Notes under the pieces: model-generated | What the model was told of the DNA's origin: nothing | What the model saw: the letters and a program-made list of their open reading frames with translations, nothing else | Databases searched by the model: none | NCBI RefSeq assembly: GCF_001307275.1 | Contig: NZ_CP012831.1 | Span: 6,130,501 to 6,194,500, forward strand | DNA: 64,000 bases | Source: Pseudomonas fluorescens | GTDB taxonomy: Bacteria; Pseudomonadota; Gammaproteobacteria; Pseudomonadales; Pseudomonadaceae | Direction: 5' to 3' | Made by a program: the position numbers and the translations under genes | In this document: piece by piece, positions 26,909 to 35,555 of the stretch | Layout: each line of letters starts with the position of its first letter | Position numbering within the stretch: the first letter of the stretch is position 1

Positions 26909-28225
26909 TTATTCTTCGGTCAACGCAGAGCCGGCTCGGTCGAGCAGCGGTTTGAACAGGTAGTTGAGCAACGAGCGCTCGCCGGTCCGTACGAACATTT
27001 CGGCCGGCATGCCGGGCTTGATCACCAGACCGTTGAGCTTGTCCATCGCCACATCGCTGACGCTGCTGCGCAGCACGTAATACGGCGCGCCGGTCTTCTC
27101 ATCGAGCATCTGGTCGGCGGAAATCAGGCTGACCTCCCCCGGCACCCGCGGCGTACGGTTCTGGTTGAAGGCGGTAAACAGGATGTCCACCGGCAAATGC
27201 GGGCCGACCTTGTCGATCAGGTGCACCGGCAGGTGCCCTTCCACCTCCAGCCGCGTGCCCTGGGGGACGATTTCCAGCAAGGTGTCGCCCTGGCGTACCA
27301 CTGCGCCTTCGGTGTGCACGCCCAGGTTCACGGCGATGCCATCGGCGGTGGCGAGGATTTCGCTGTGTTGCAACTCGAACCCTGCGGATTTCAGTTGCTG
27401 TTGCAGGGTTTCGCTCTTGAGCTGGGCGTCGGCCAACTGACTGCGCACTTCTTTCTGGTATTCCTCGTTGTGCTGCTGCAACTTCAGGCGCGACTCGACG
27501 ATCCCCTGCTCCACCCGCCCGCTTTCGCCGCTGTTCTGCGCCAGTTCCTGCTGCACCTGCGACAACTGGCGCTGATAGTCCAACAGGCGGTTGCGCGGGA
27601 TGTAGCCGTTGTCCGCCAAGGGCTGCAGGTTGCCCAGTTGCAGACGCAGGGATTCGGCCTGGGCGGTCAAGTCGCCGCGGGCCCGACGCATGCCGGCCAA
27701 TTGCGCCGTGGCACCCTCGATGCTGGCGCGCAACGCTGCCTGCTCCCGGGCGAAGGCTTCGCGGCGACTGCTGAACAACTGCCGCTGACCTTCGAGCACC
27801 AGGGCCAGGCGTGGATCGGGATCGCGACTCAGCTCCGCCGGGAAACTCACCTGCAACAGGTTGTCCCGCTCGCTTTGCCAGCGCGCCAGGCTGGCCCAGG
27901 TCATCCGGTACTGGGCCTGCAGCGATTGCACATCGGCGGCCGCCTGGGTCTGGTCCAGACGAAACAGCGGCTGGCCCTGCTTCACCGCCTCGCCTTCGCG
28001 CACCAGGATCCGGCTGACCACGCCGCTGCTCATCGATTGCACCGCCTTGCGCTTGCCTGAAACCACCACGGTGCCTTGCACGGGGATACCTTGGTCCAAC
28101 GGCGCCAGGCTGGCCCAGGTGAAAAAACTGCCGGCCCCCACCAGCGCCAGCACCCAGCCCATACGGGTGAAGAAACGGGCGTCGCGCTCCGGACGTTCAA
28201 CGTCTTGAGCCTGTTCGAGGTTCAT
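26909..28225 (-). CDS. aprE: Type I secretion membrane-fusion protein AprE (HlyD family)
   Basis: A ~438-residue periplasmic adaptor. A single N-terminal membrane segment (MGWVLALVGAGSFFTWASLA) is followed by a split biotinyl-lipoyl domain, long coiled coils (~95-290, for example QLSQVQQELAQNSGESGRVE) and the HlyD C-terminal domain. It bridges AprD in the inner membrane to AprF. ATG 28225 has AAGGA at 7 nt and is preferred; an upstream ATG at 28243 overlaps the aprD stop (ATGA) and is also possible. Confidence 0.92.
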   Translation of the reverse strand: MNLEQAQDVERPERDARFFTRMGWVLALVGAGSFFTWASLAPLDQGIPVQGTVVVSGKRKAVQSMSSGVVSRILVREGEAVKQGQPLFRLDQTQAAADVQSLQAQYRMTWASLARWQSERDNLLQVSFPAELSRDPDPRLALVLEGQRQLFSSRREAFAREQAALRASIEGATAQLAGMRRARGDLTAQAESLRLQLGNLQPLADNGYIPRNRLLDYQRQLSQVQQELAQNSGESGRVEQGIVESRLKLQQHNEEYQKEVRSQLADAQLKSETLQQQLKSAGFELQHSEILATADGIAVNLGVHTEGAVVRQGDTLLEIVPQGTRLEVEGHLPVHLIDKVGPHLPVDILFTAFNQNRTPRVPGEVSLISADQMLDEKTGAPYYVLRSSVSDVAMDKLNGLVIKPGMPAEMFVRTGERSLLNYLFKPLLDRAGSALTEE

Positions 28226-28239
28226 CTGGCATTCCTTGC

Positions 28240-30018
28240 TCATGCGCCACCCGGTTTGCTGGCAGCTTGGTATTGGCGACTCATGCTCAGCCCGTTGGGG
28301 GTTGCCTGGGGACGGTCCCGTTGTGGTGTCTCCGATTGGCCGGACAGTGCCCGCAGTACTTCCTGACTAGGCCCGAAAGCCTGGAGCCGGCCTTCGTTGA
28401 GCACCAGCAGTTTGTCGGCCTGGGCCAGCGCCGAGGAGCGATGGGTGACCAACACGACGCTGGTGCCCTGGGCCTTCATCTGCGCAATGGCACCGGCGAG
28501 CGCGGCCTCGCCAACCGTGTCGAGATTGGAGTTGGGCTCGTCGAGCACCACCAGGCTCGGTCGGTCGTACATCGCCCGGGCCAGCGCAACCCGTTGCTTT
28601 TGCCCGCCGGACAATCCACCGCCGTCCTCCCCCAGTACGGTGTCATAGCCCTGGGGCAGGCGCAGAATCAGCTCATGAACCCCGGCCTGTTGCGCGGCGG
28701 CGACGACTTTTTGCGGATCGGCATCGCGAAACCGGGCAATGTTCTCGGCGATGCTGCCGCTGAACAGTTCGATGTCCTGAGGCAGATAGCCGATGTGGGG
28801 GCCGAGTTGGTCGCGATTCCAGCGATGAATGTCAGCCCCGTCGAGGCGCACCGTCCCGGCGAGGGTCGGCCACACGCCCACCAAGACCCGGGCCAGGGTG
28901 GACTTGCCGGAACCGGACGCCCCCAGCACGCCCAGCACGTCCCCGGCAGCCAGGCTGAAGCTGACCTGCTGCAATGTCGCGTTGCGTTGCCCCGGTGGGC
29001 CGGCACTCACCTGTTCAAAGCTCACTTGGCCTTTGGGCGCGGGCAGTGTCATGCCGTCGTCCTGGGGCGCAAACGCCTGCAACAGCACATCGAGACGGCG
29101 GTAAGCCAGCTTGGCGCCGCTCCACTGCTTCCACACGGCAATCAATTGGTCGATGGGGCTCAACACCCGTCCCATCAGGATCGACCCGGCAATCATCATC
29201 CCGGCGGTCATGTCGCCCTTGATCACCAACAATGCACCCAAGCCCAGCACCAGTGATTGCAGGCACAGACGCAGGGTCTTGCTCAGGGAACTGATCACCG
29301 CGCCAGTATCGCTGGCCTGGTTTTGCAGGCCGAGAAAGCGTGAGTGCACGGCAAACCAGCGGCCGCGTAGCGCCGCGAGCATGCCCATGGCCTGGATCGT
29401 TTCGGCGTTGTGCAAATGGCTGGTGGCCAATTGGCTGGACTGTTGCGAGTAGACGCTGGCCTGCCCCAAGGCTTTTTTGGTCATGGCCTCGTTCAGGCAT
29501 GCCAAGCCGATCAACAACAGCGTGCCGACGGACGCGAACACGCCGAGCCACACGTTGAACAGGTAGATCACCAGCAGATAGACGGGAAACCATGGCGCGT
29601 CGAAGAACGCGAACAGCGCCGGGCCGGTGAGGAATTGGCGAATATGCGTGAGGTCGCCCAGGGATTGCCCGGCGTTGCCTTCACCCTGGCGCAGATTGCG
29701 CTCGAACGCGGCCCGGTACACCTGAAGGTTGAAGCGTCTTTCCAACTGGCTGCCGATGCGGATGACCACGAAGCTGCGTACCATTTCCAGCAGCCCGATG
29801 AACACAAAGAAACCCACTACCATCAGCGACAACATCACCAGGGTGGTTTCGTTCTGTGATGACAGCCCGCGGTCATACACTTGCAGCATATAAATCGAAG
29901 GCGCGAGCATCAGGACGTTAATCAGCGCGGTAAAACAACCGACACTGATCAGAATACTTTTATAATCGCCCAGCGCTTTAAACAGCGGCGCCGAGGCAGC
30001 GCTCCTTGCCTTGTTCAT
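28240..30018 (-). CDS. aprD: Type I secretion ABC transporter AprD
   Basis: A 592-residue half-transporter. The N-terminal membrane domain spans ~20-300 and lacks a C39 peptidase. The ATPase domain has Walker A GASGSGKST (366-374), the Q-loop region GYLPQDIELFSG, the signature LSGGQKQRVALARAM and Walker B VVLDEPNSNLD. It drives one-step export of RTX substrates with C-terminal signals. First of the three export genes, downstream of aprI. Confidence 0.94.
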   Translation of the reverse strand: MNKARSAASAPLFKALGDYKSILISVGCFTALINVLMLAPSIYMLQVYDRGLSSQNETTLVMLSLMVVGFFVFIGLLEMVRSFVVIRIGSQLERRFNLQVYRAAFERNLRQGEGNAGQSLGDLTHIRQFLTGPALFAFFDAPWFPVYLLVIYLFNVWLGVFASVGTLLLIGLACLNEAMTKKALGQASVYSQQSSQLATSHLHNAETIQAMGMLAALRGRWFAVHSRFLGLQNQASDTGAVISSLSKTLRLCLQSLVLGLGALLVIKGDMTAGMMIAGSILMGRVLSPIDQLIAVWKQWSGAKLAYRRLDVLLQAFAPQDDGMTLPAPKGQVSFEQVSAGPPGQRNATLQQVSFSLAAGDVLGVLGASGSGKSTLARVLVGVWPTLAGTVRLDGADIHRWNRDQLGPHIGYLPQDIELFSGSIAENIARFRDADPQKVVAAAQQAGVHELILRLPQGYDTVLGEDGGGLSGGQKQRVALARAMYDRPSLVVLDEPNSNLDTVGEAALAGAIAQMKAQGTSVVLVTHRSSALAQADKLLVLNEGRLQAFGPSQEVLRALSGQSETPQRDRPQATPNGLSMSRQYQAASKPGGA

Positions 30019-30159
30019 GAACCTTCCTTGTTGTTGGCTTCGCCAGCGAACTGGCTATTAGTTCAACTGACCAATCTTTGAATCTTTATTCGGTCCGCAC
30101 CGACACGCACGCCTGTTTGAACAAGCGTGTTTCAATCATTGCGCAACTGCACTAACTCG

Positions 30160-30597
30160 TTAATGAGTGCTCCGGGACTTATTCCGTTCAAGCCTAAGTA
30201 TCAAACCGGACTTCAAGGTGATTTGGTAATGATGTTCCTGACGCAACCCCAGGTGCGTCCTGGAGTCTTGCTTGCCGATCAGGGAAAGACCGTCGGGCTC
30301 GGTAAACCAACGAACCGGCTCATCCCCCAACCAGTGCCCCAGGCACTCGGTTTGCCCACCGAGGGTCTGGTCCGCCTTGAGCTCGACAAGGCAAGTGTTG
30401 GACGGTTTGTCCTGCATCGCCTGGTTTTGCGCAGTGTCCTGCGGGCTCGACAAAACGGCCAGCCATTGACCGGCCAACTGCGAGGGTTCTGCTAACAACA
30501 GGCTGCGCGCCATGGCGACTTCTCCACAAAACATCATCAGCGTAGCGAGCAACCCGACGGTTGCCTGAACGCTACAGGGCATCGATTTTCTACACAT
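30160..30597 (-). CDS. aprI: Periplasmic alkaline-protease inhibitor AprI
   Basis: A 145-residue protein starting MCRKSMPCSV, with AGGA 8 nt upstream. After a signal peptide ending near VAMA, mature sequence begins RSLLLAEPSQLAGQW; family I38 inhibitors use this N-terminal SLL-type strand to plug the metalloprotease active site. The two mature cysteines (NTCLVEL and TECLGHW) can form the conserved disulphide. It protects the periplasm from prematurely folded AprA. Placed between aprA and aprD as expected. Confidence 0.9.
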   Translation of the reverse strand: MCRKSMPCSVQATVGLLATLMMFCGEVAMARSLLLAEPSQLAGQWLAVLSSPQDTAQNQAMQDKPSNTCLVELKADQTLGGQTECLGHWLGDEPVRWFTEPDGLSLIGKQDSRTHLGLRQEHHYQITLKSGLILRLERNKSRSTH

Positions 30598-30642
30598 TCG
30601 CTTGATCCTGGCCGGGGTCCTGCAGGCGCGTCGCGCGAAGCG

Positions 30643-30683
30643 AGGCTGCGATCTTTCTCCTACCACTTGAAAGATCGCAGCCT
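30643..30683. terminator. Strong stem-loop between aprA and aprI
   Basis: AGGCTGCGATCTTTC pairs perfectly over 15 bp with GAAAGATCGCAGCCT across an 11-nt loop. It resembles another widespread Pseudomonas palindrome (GATCGCAGCCTGCGGCAGCG). There is no T-run after it, so partial termination or 3'-end mRNA protection of aprA is more likely than full termination. Confidence 0.6.
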
Positions 30684-30709
30684 GCGGCAGCGCCTACAGG
30701 GGTTTAGCC

Positions 30710-32164
30710 TTACGCCACGATATCCGAGGCCGCCGCCTGGCCAACGGTGCTGACCAGGAAGTCAGCCACGCCGTGCCCGGAGAAGTCCACCGACAGCAGG
30801 CTGTTGCCACCCGACGTCGACAGCACCGCATCGCCCGCCGCCCCGGTGAAGGCACTGACGAAATGCAGGCCCGCGCCCTTGGTGATGCCGGTCAGGTCGA
30901 TCTTGTCCAGGCCGCTGACAAAATCGAGGATCTGGTCGGTTGCCCCCGGCCGCGAATCGGAACTGGCGGCGAACACGAAGGTGTCCGAACCCGAACCGCC
31001 CCAGAGCTTGTCCGCACCACCGGCGCCCCACAGGATATCGTTGCCGGCACCGCCCTTGAGCTCGTTGGCCACCGAGTTGCCGATCAACAGGTCGCTGCCC
31101 GAGCCGCCAATGGCATTTTCGATGACGGCGCCCTTGGCGATGGACACGTTACCCACCATGCCACCCACATCAGAGAACGAGGCGTCATTGAGGTTGATCT
31201 TCTGGTTCTGGGTGAACCCGGAGAAGTCCAGGGTATCGCGGCCGCCCGCGTCCCATACCGAAAACACCACTTTGTCCGACGACGAAGACGCACTGAGAAA
31301 ATCGCGACCGGTGTTGGAGTTGAAACCGTAGGTCGAGTCGCCGGTACGGGTCGTGGTGTTGGCGCCGTAGAGCTTCTGGATCGCCGCGATGTCATCCATC
31401 AGCGGACCCGAGGCGTAGGCTTCGACGCCGCCCTTGCTGAAGTTCTGGTCGGTATTGCTTTCGCTCCAGTAGCTCATGACGCTGTAGCCACGGGTGTCCT
31501 GGCCATAGGTGGCGTCATCGTAGGTCGGGCTGCCTTCGCCGGCGTTGTAGTCACCCGGGTGGGCCAGGCCGAGGGTGTGACCGATTTCGTGGGTCAGGGT
31601 CTGGCGGCCGTAGTTGTTCAGGTCCGGGTTCTTGTTCTGGGTGTAGCTGCTGTTGATCAAATACCAGGACGTCCCGTCATAGCCGGCGCCGGTCCCCGGC
31701 AGATAAGCGAACGCCGCCGCGCCGTCCTGGCCGCCGCTGTAGTTGCCGAAGGTCATGTGACCGTCGCCACCGCTGGCTTTCTCGGTGAAGGTGACATTGG
31801 CCACGTCCGCCCAGGATTGCATCGCCAGGGCGGCCTGGCCTTTCTGCTGGGCGCTGAACTGGCTGAAGCCGCTGATCCCATGTTTGTTCATGGTGCTGGA
31901 AGAGGCAGACGTCAGGAAGGTATAGGTCAGCTCGATCTTGCCGCTGCCGTCCCGGTCCTGGTAAGCCGCGCCGTCGCGCAACAACTGCGTGGCCGCCTCG
32001 TCGACGGAGTACGACGGTTTGCCGTTGACGGTCAGGTTACCGCCGCGGTCGTATTGGTGGCTGAAACTATTGATCTGGTTGAACGCATTACTGGGAGCCG
32101 CCAGTTGCGGAGCCCAGAGCAGTTGTTCGGCAGAATCGATAGCGCTGTTTTTGACTTTCGACAT
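30710..32164 (-). CDS. aprA: Serralysin-type alkaline metalloprotease AprA/AprX
   Basis: A 484-residue secreted zinc protease; AAGGA lies 9 nt before ATG 32164. The zinc site is HEIGHTLGLAHPGD (His192, Glu193, His196, His202) with Met-turn SVMSYW near 228-233. RTX repeats follow (GGAGNDILWGAGGADKLWGG, GSGSDTFVF), and the C-terminal type I signal ends DFLVSTVGQAAASDIVA. This is the main extracellular caseinase of fluorescent pseudomonads and the first gene of the export locus. Confidence 0.95.
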   Translation of the reverse strand: MSKVKNSAIDSAEQLLWAPQLAAPSNAFNQINSFSHQYDRGGNLTVNGKPSYSVDEAATQLLRDGAAYQDRDGSGKIELTYTFLTSASSSTMNKHGISGFSQFSAQQKGQAALAMQSWADVANVTFTEKASGGDGHMTFGNYSGGQDGAAAFAYLPGTGAGYDGTSWYLINSSYTQNKNPDLNNYGRQTLTHEIGHTLGLAHPGDYNAGEGSPTYDDATYGQDTRGYSVMSYWSESNTDQNFSKGGVEAYASGPLMDDIAAIQKLYGANTTTRTGDSTYGFNSNTGRDFLSASSSSDKVVFSVWDAGGRDTLDFSGFTQNQKINLNDASFSDVGGMVGNVSIAKGAVIENAIGGSGSDLLIGNSVANELKGGAGNDILWGAGGADKLWGGSGSDTFVFAASSDSRPGATDQILDFVSGLDKIDLTGITKGAGLHFVSAFTGAAGDAVLSTSGGNSLLSVDFSGHGVADFLVSTVGQAAASDIVA

Positions 32165-32504
32165 AAACACACTTCCTTGTTTGCAAATGGAACAATTTAG
32201 TCAGACAGACGATCTCTGGCGAGATCGTCCTATCACTCGCCCAATGAGGACGTAAGAAACCTGACACAATTGGAAATCAAACGTCTAGCAATTTTTTTCG
32301 TTCAATTTCACGGCCTGCCCTTTAGTGCCCATAAACAATAGGTTTCTGCCTCGCTAGTGCGCGCACTCAACTGCCCGAGTTGCAGATTGTCGGACAAAAC
32401 TCTATTTAAATATTAAATAGCGATAACTAGTCATTAGCCGGCGGCGTCGCACTTTCGTCAACTAAGTGCCAGCGAAGTGCTATTAATGAATATCTACTAA
32501 ACCT
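32165..32504. other. AT-rich gap upstream of aprA
   Basis: About 340 nt without a gene, clearly richer in A/T than its surroundings (for example TATTTAAATATTAAATAG near 32403). It must contain the aprA promoter; I cannot assign specific -35/-10 or regulator sites. No small ORF with a ribosome-binding site was seen. Confidence 0.5.
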
Positions 32505-33401
32505 CTACGGTTTACTTGCGCACACTTCTCGCAAACAGCCTCGAAGCCAGCGATGTACGGGGTCGGCGTCCATTCGCGGATGCCAGAGCATGGCGATCGT
32601 GAACCCTGGCACTGGGAACGGCAGCGCGAAACTGTGCAGACCGACCCGCAGGCTGGTGGTGTAGCGCTCAGGCACGCTGGCGATCAGGTCACTGGAGCGA
32701 ACCAACCCCAGCGCCGAGGAGAAACCCGGCACGGTGGTCACGATGTCCCGGGCCAGGTTCAGCGCCGCCAGGGCCTGGTCGATAAGGCCATGGTCCAACC
32801 CGCGCATCGAGACACCGACATGCCCACCCGCCGCATAGCCGGCGGCGCTCACCGCCGCATGGCTCAGCGGGTGACCCGTGCGCACCACGCCAATCAAGCG
32901 GTCGCTGAACAACGCCTGGGTTCGCAGCTCCGGGCTGGTGTCCTTGTCCACGACGGCGGTCTCCAGATCCACCGTGCCTTCGCGAAGCGCGGTGCTGTCC
33001 CGGTCGGTCTTTTCCACGAAACGCAACCGCACGCCCGGCGCTTGCTCGTGAATACGGGCGATCAGGTCGATGGCAAAGTTTTCCACGAACCCCTCGCGGG
33101 TACGCAACGTGAAGGTACGGCTCAAGCGTCCAAGATCCGGCGTCGTCACCGGGCGCAGTACCGCCTGAGCCTGCTGCACCAACTGACTGACCTGTTCACG
33201 CAACTCCAGCGCACGGGGTGTCGGCACCAGCCCGCGCCCGGCCCGAACCAACAGCGGGTCACCGGTGGTTTCCCGCAATCGCGCCAGTGCCCGGCTCATG
33301 GCCGATGGACTGAGCCGCAGCCGCCGGGCGGCGCGGGCCACGCTGCCTTCCGAGAGCAGCACATCGAGGGTGACGAGTAGATTGAGATCAGGCGAAGACA
33401 T
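32505..33401 (-). CDS. LysR-family transcriptional regulator
   Basis: A 298-residue LTTR starting MSSPDLNLLVTLDVLL, with the winged HTH (SVARAARRLRLSPSAMSRAL) at ~20-45 and a PBP2-like effector domain from ~90. The open frame runs 72 codons further upstream, but this ATG begins the conserved domain. It is divergent from the MFS gene with a 131-nt gap, so it probably controls that transporter. Confidence 0.88.
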   Translation of the reverse strand: MSSPDLNLLVTLDVLLSEGSVARAARRLRLSPSAMSRALARLRETTGDPLLVRAGRGLVPTPRALELREQVSQLVQQAQAVLRPVTTPDLGRLSRTFTLRTREGFVENFAIDLIARIHEQAPGVRLRFVEKTDRDSTALREGTVDLETAVVDKDTSPELRTQALFSDRLIGVVRTGHPLSHAAVSAAGYAAGGHVGVSMRGLDHGLIDQALAALNLARDIVTTVPGFSSALGLVRSSDLIASVPERYTTSLRVGLHSFALPFPVPGFTIAMLWHPRMDADPVHRWLRGCLREVCASKP

Positions 33402-33532
33402 GGCGAAGGCTCGATTGAATAGATGGCGTCTGGCGCAGCTATAACCTGCAAACGCTGCGTCTTCCGCCATGTTATGCCTGGTTGTAACGTTCCGACAGCG
33501 CCATTTCGAGCGCCACGGATACAGGTGAGACG

Positions 33533-34990
33533 ATGAAACCCATCCACACGCAACCAAGCCGGCCGGCAACCGCGAGCCGGTTCTCTTCACCTCGTTGGGC
33601 CCTGGCCAGCCTTGCACTCTCGACGCTGTTGGCCTCCCTGGGCGCCAGTGTGGTCGCCGTGGCGCTGCCGACGCTGGCCCAGGCCCTCGATACCTCCTTC
33701 CAGCAGGTCCAATGGGTGGTGTTGGCTTATCTGCTCGCCATGACCACGCTGATTGTCAGCGTCGGCCGCTTGGGTGACCTGATGGGCCGTCGCAAGCTCC
33801 TGTTGGCCGGCATCGCCTTGTTCACCTTGGCCTCGCTGCTTTGCGGCCTGGCGCCTTCGCTTTGGCTGCTGATTGCAGGCCGGGCGCTGCAGGGCCTGGG
33901 GGCCGCCATCATGATGACGTTGACCCTGGCCCTGGTCGGCGAAACGGTCGCCCAGGAAAAAACCGCCAGCGCCATGGGGCTGCTGGCAACGCTGTCGGCG
34001 GTGGGCACGGCCCTTGGCCCTTCCTTTGGCGGCCTGCTGATCAGTGGGTTCGGCTGGCAGGCCTTGTTCCTGGTCAACATCCCTCTCGGCCTGCTGACGT
34101 TATGGCTGGCGTGGTACTCGCTACCGGTGCGGCAAGTGCCGCCGAAGACGGAAACGATTCGTTTCGATACCACCGGCACGGTGCTGTTGGCGTTGACGCT
34201 CGCCGCCTATGCCTTGGCCATGACCGCCGGGCGCGGGAGCTTTGGCGGGTTGAACATTGCGCTGCTACTGGCCGCGCTGGTGGGCGGCGCGCTGTTCGTT
34301 CGGGTCCAGTCCCGGGCCGTGTCGCCGCTGATTCCCTTGGCCGTGTTTCGCGACAAGCCATTGGTCTCGGGCCTGGCGACGAGCGCCCTGGTCGCAACGA
34401 TCATGATGGCGACGCTACTGGTCGGGCCTTTTTACTTGTCCATCACCCTCGGACTGCCAGCGACCTTCGTCGGGTTGACGCTGGCGGCAGGGCCGACCGT
34501 CGCGGCGCTGGCCGGGGTGCCTGCCGGACGCCTGGCGGGTCGGTTCGGCGCGCAACCCATGCGGTTCGCCGGCCTGGCGACCATGGCCCTCGGCTGCCTG
34601 ATGCTGTCACTGGTTCCCCCTGCCCTTGGCATCGCCGGCTACATCAGCGCCATCGTGGTAACAACCCTGGGCTACGCGTTTTTCCAGACCGCCAACAACA
34701 CTGCCGTCATGGCCGATGTGGCCGCCCAAAGGCGAGGTGTCATCGCCGGGCTGCTCAACCTGTCGCGCAACCTGGGTTTCTTCACTGGAGCCTGCGTGCT
34801 CGGCGCGGTGTTTGCGAGCGCAGCGGCGACGAATGAGATCACCCGCGCCAGCCCCGAGGCCGTGACGAACGGCCTGCACACCACCTTCGCCGCCGCCCTG
34901 GCGATGGCGGTCCTGGCCGTGGTCATCGCCTTGAGATGCCGCGTGCCAGAGCGGTTGAACGAAGTCGAGGACACACCCGACCAAGCGTAG
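33533..34990 (+). CDS. MFS multidrug transporter, DHA2-type
   Basis: A 485-residue major-facilitator protein with about 14 hydrophobic segments. It has motif A-like GRLGDLMGRRKLL after the second helix and the antiporter motif C region (GTALGPSFGGLLI). Such proteins export drugs or dyes by proton antiport. Divergent from the LysR gene; AGGTGAGACG precedes the ATG. Substrate unknown. Confidence 0.87.
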   Translation: MKPIHTQPSRPATASRFSSPRWALASLALSTLLASLGASVVAVALPTLAQALDTSFQQVQWVVLAYLLAMTTLIVSVGRLGDLMGRRKLLLAGIALFTLASLLCGLAPSLWLLIAGRALQGLGAAIMMTLTLALVGETVAQEKTASAMGLLATLSAVGTALGPSFGGLLISGFGWQALFLVNIPLGLLTLWLAWYSLPVRQVPPKTETIRFDTTGTVLLALTLAAYALAMTAGRGSFGGLNIALLLAALVGGALFVRVQSRAVSPLIPLAVFRDKPLVSGLATSALVATIMMATLLVGPFYLSITLGLPATFVGLTLAAGPTVAALAGVPAGRLAGRFGAQPMRFAGLATMALGCLMLSLVPPALGIAGYISAIVVTTLGYAFFQTANNTAVMADVAAQRRGVIAGLLNLSRNLGFFTGACVLGAVFASAAATNEITRASPEAVTNGLHTTFAAALAMAVLAVVIALRCRVPERLNEVEDTPDQA

Positions 34991-35183
34991 TGGCATTCTG
35001 AGCAGCGCCGCTTAAGTCGTGATCCAAATCAAAAAAAGTGAACCAATCGCAAAACGGACTGAAAAAATCCACATGAGGTTCATTTTCAGGTGCTATTTTT
35101 AGTTCTCACTGGTAGAGCCATGATGGCTCTTCCTTCCTGACATGAGCAAAAGGAAGCGCTCGATTGAAGAAGGTGGGCAACAC

Positions 35184-35462
35184 ATGAATAAAGGATCTTT
35201 CAGCAAGGTTACGTTCCCCAACGCTTGCCAGTTGATGCGCTGGCACTTCCATCCCATGGGATTCGAAGCGAGCATGGATGCGCCTGGCAGTATGGTTGCC
35301 CGGCTATTTGACCGTGCCAGCGGCGAGACGATGATTGCCATTGCGGGGATCCCCTGCGCGACAGTGATGAATGCGCCGGATGTGGAACGAATAATCGAGG
35401 CCGTGGAGGCCGAGCTGGAAGCGTTTGTGCCACCGGTAGGGTTGCGGCGGTTCGCTTCCTGA
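35184..35462 (+). CDS. DUF1652-like small protein
   Basis: A 92-residue protein starting MNKGSFSKVTF after an AAGGTGGG ribosome-binding site. The pattern of a short N-terminal helix, FHPMGFEASMDAPGSM, a DRASGETMIAIAGI strand pair and a final helix (VERIIEAVEAELEAF) matches the DUF1652 proteins abundant in Pseudomonas. Function unknown. A clear rho-independent terminator follows 29 nt later. Confidence 0.68.
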   Translation: MNKGSFSKVTFPNACQLMRWHFHPMGFEASMDAPGSMVARLFDRASGETMIAIAGIPCATVMNAPDVERIIEAVEAELEAFVPPVGLRRFAS

Positions 35463-35490
35463 CAGGGAACAGTGCTTATCATTTGACAGC

Positions 35491-35524
35491 GGCGCCTTCC
35501 TCTCCAGGGAAGGCGCCGTTTTTC
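35491..35524 (+). terminator. Rho-independent terminator
   Basis: GGCGCCTTCC pairs perfectly with GGAAGGCGCC across a 7-nt loop and is followed by GTTTTTCT. It ends the DUF1652 transcript and may also serve the convergent helicase gene. Confidence 0.9.
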
Positions 35525-35555
35525 TATGGCCTCTTAATACGCTTTTGCCACAGCT

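Noticed and set aside
30773..32200. 475-aa ORF antisense to aprA
   Set aside because: Shadow frame; the metalloprotease on the other strand has all family motifs.
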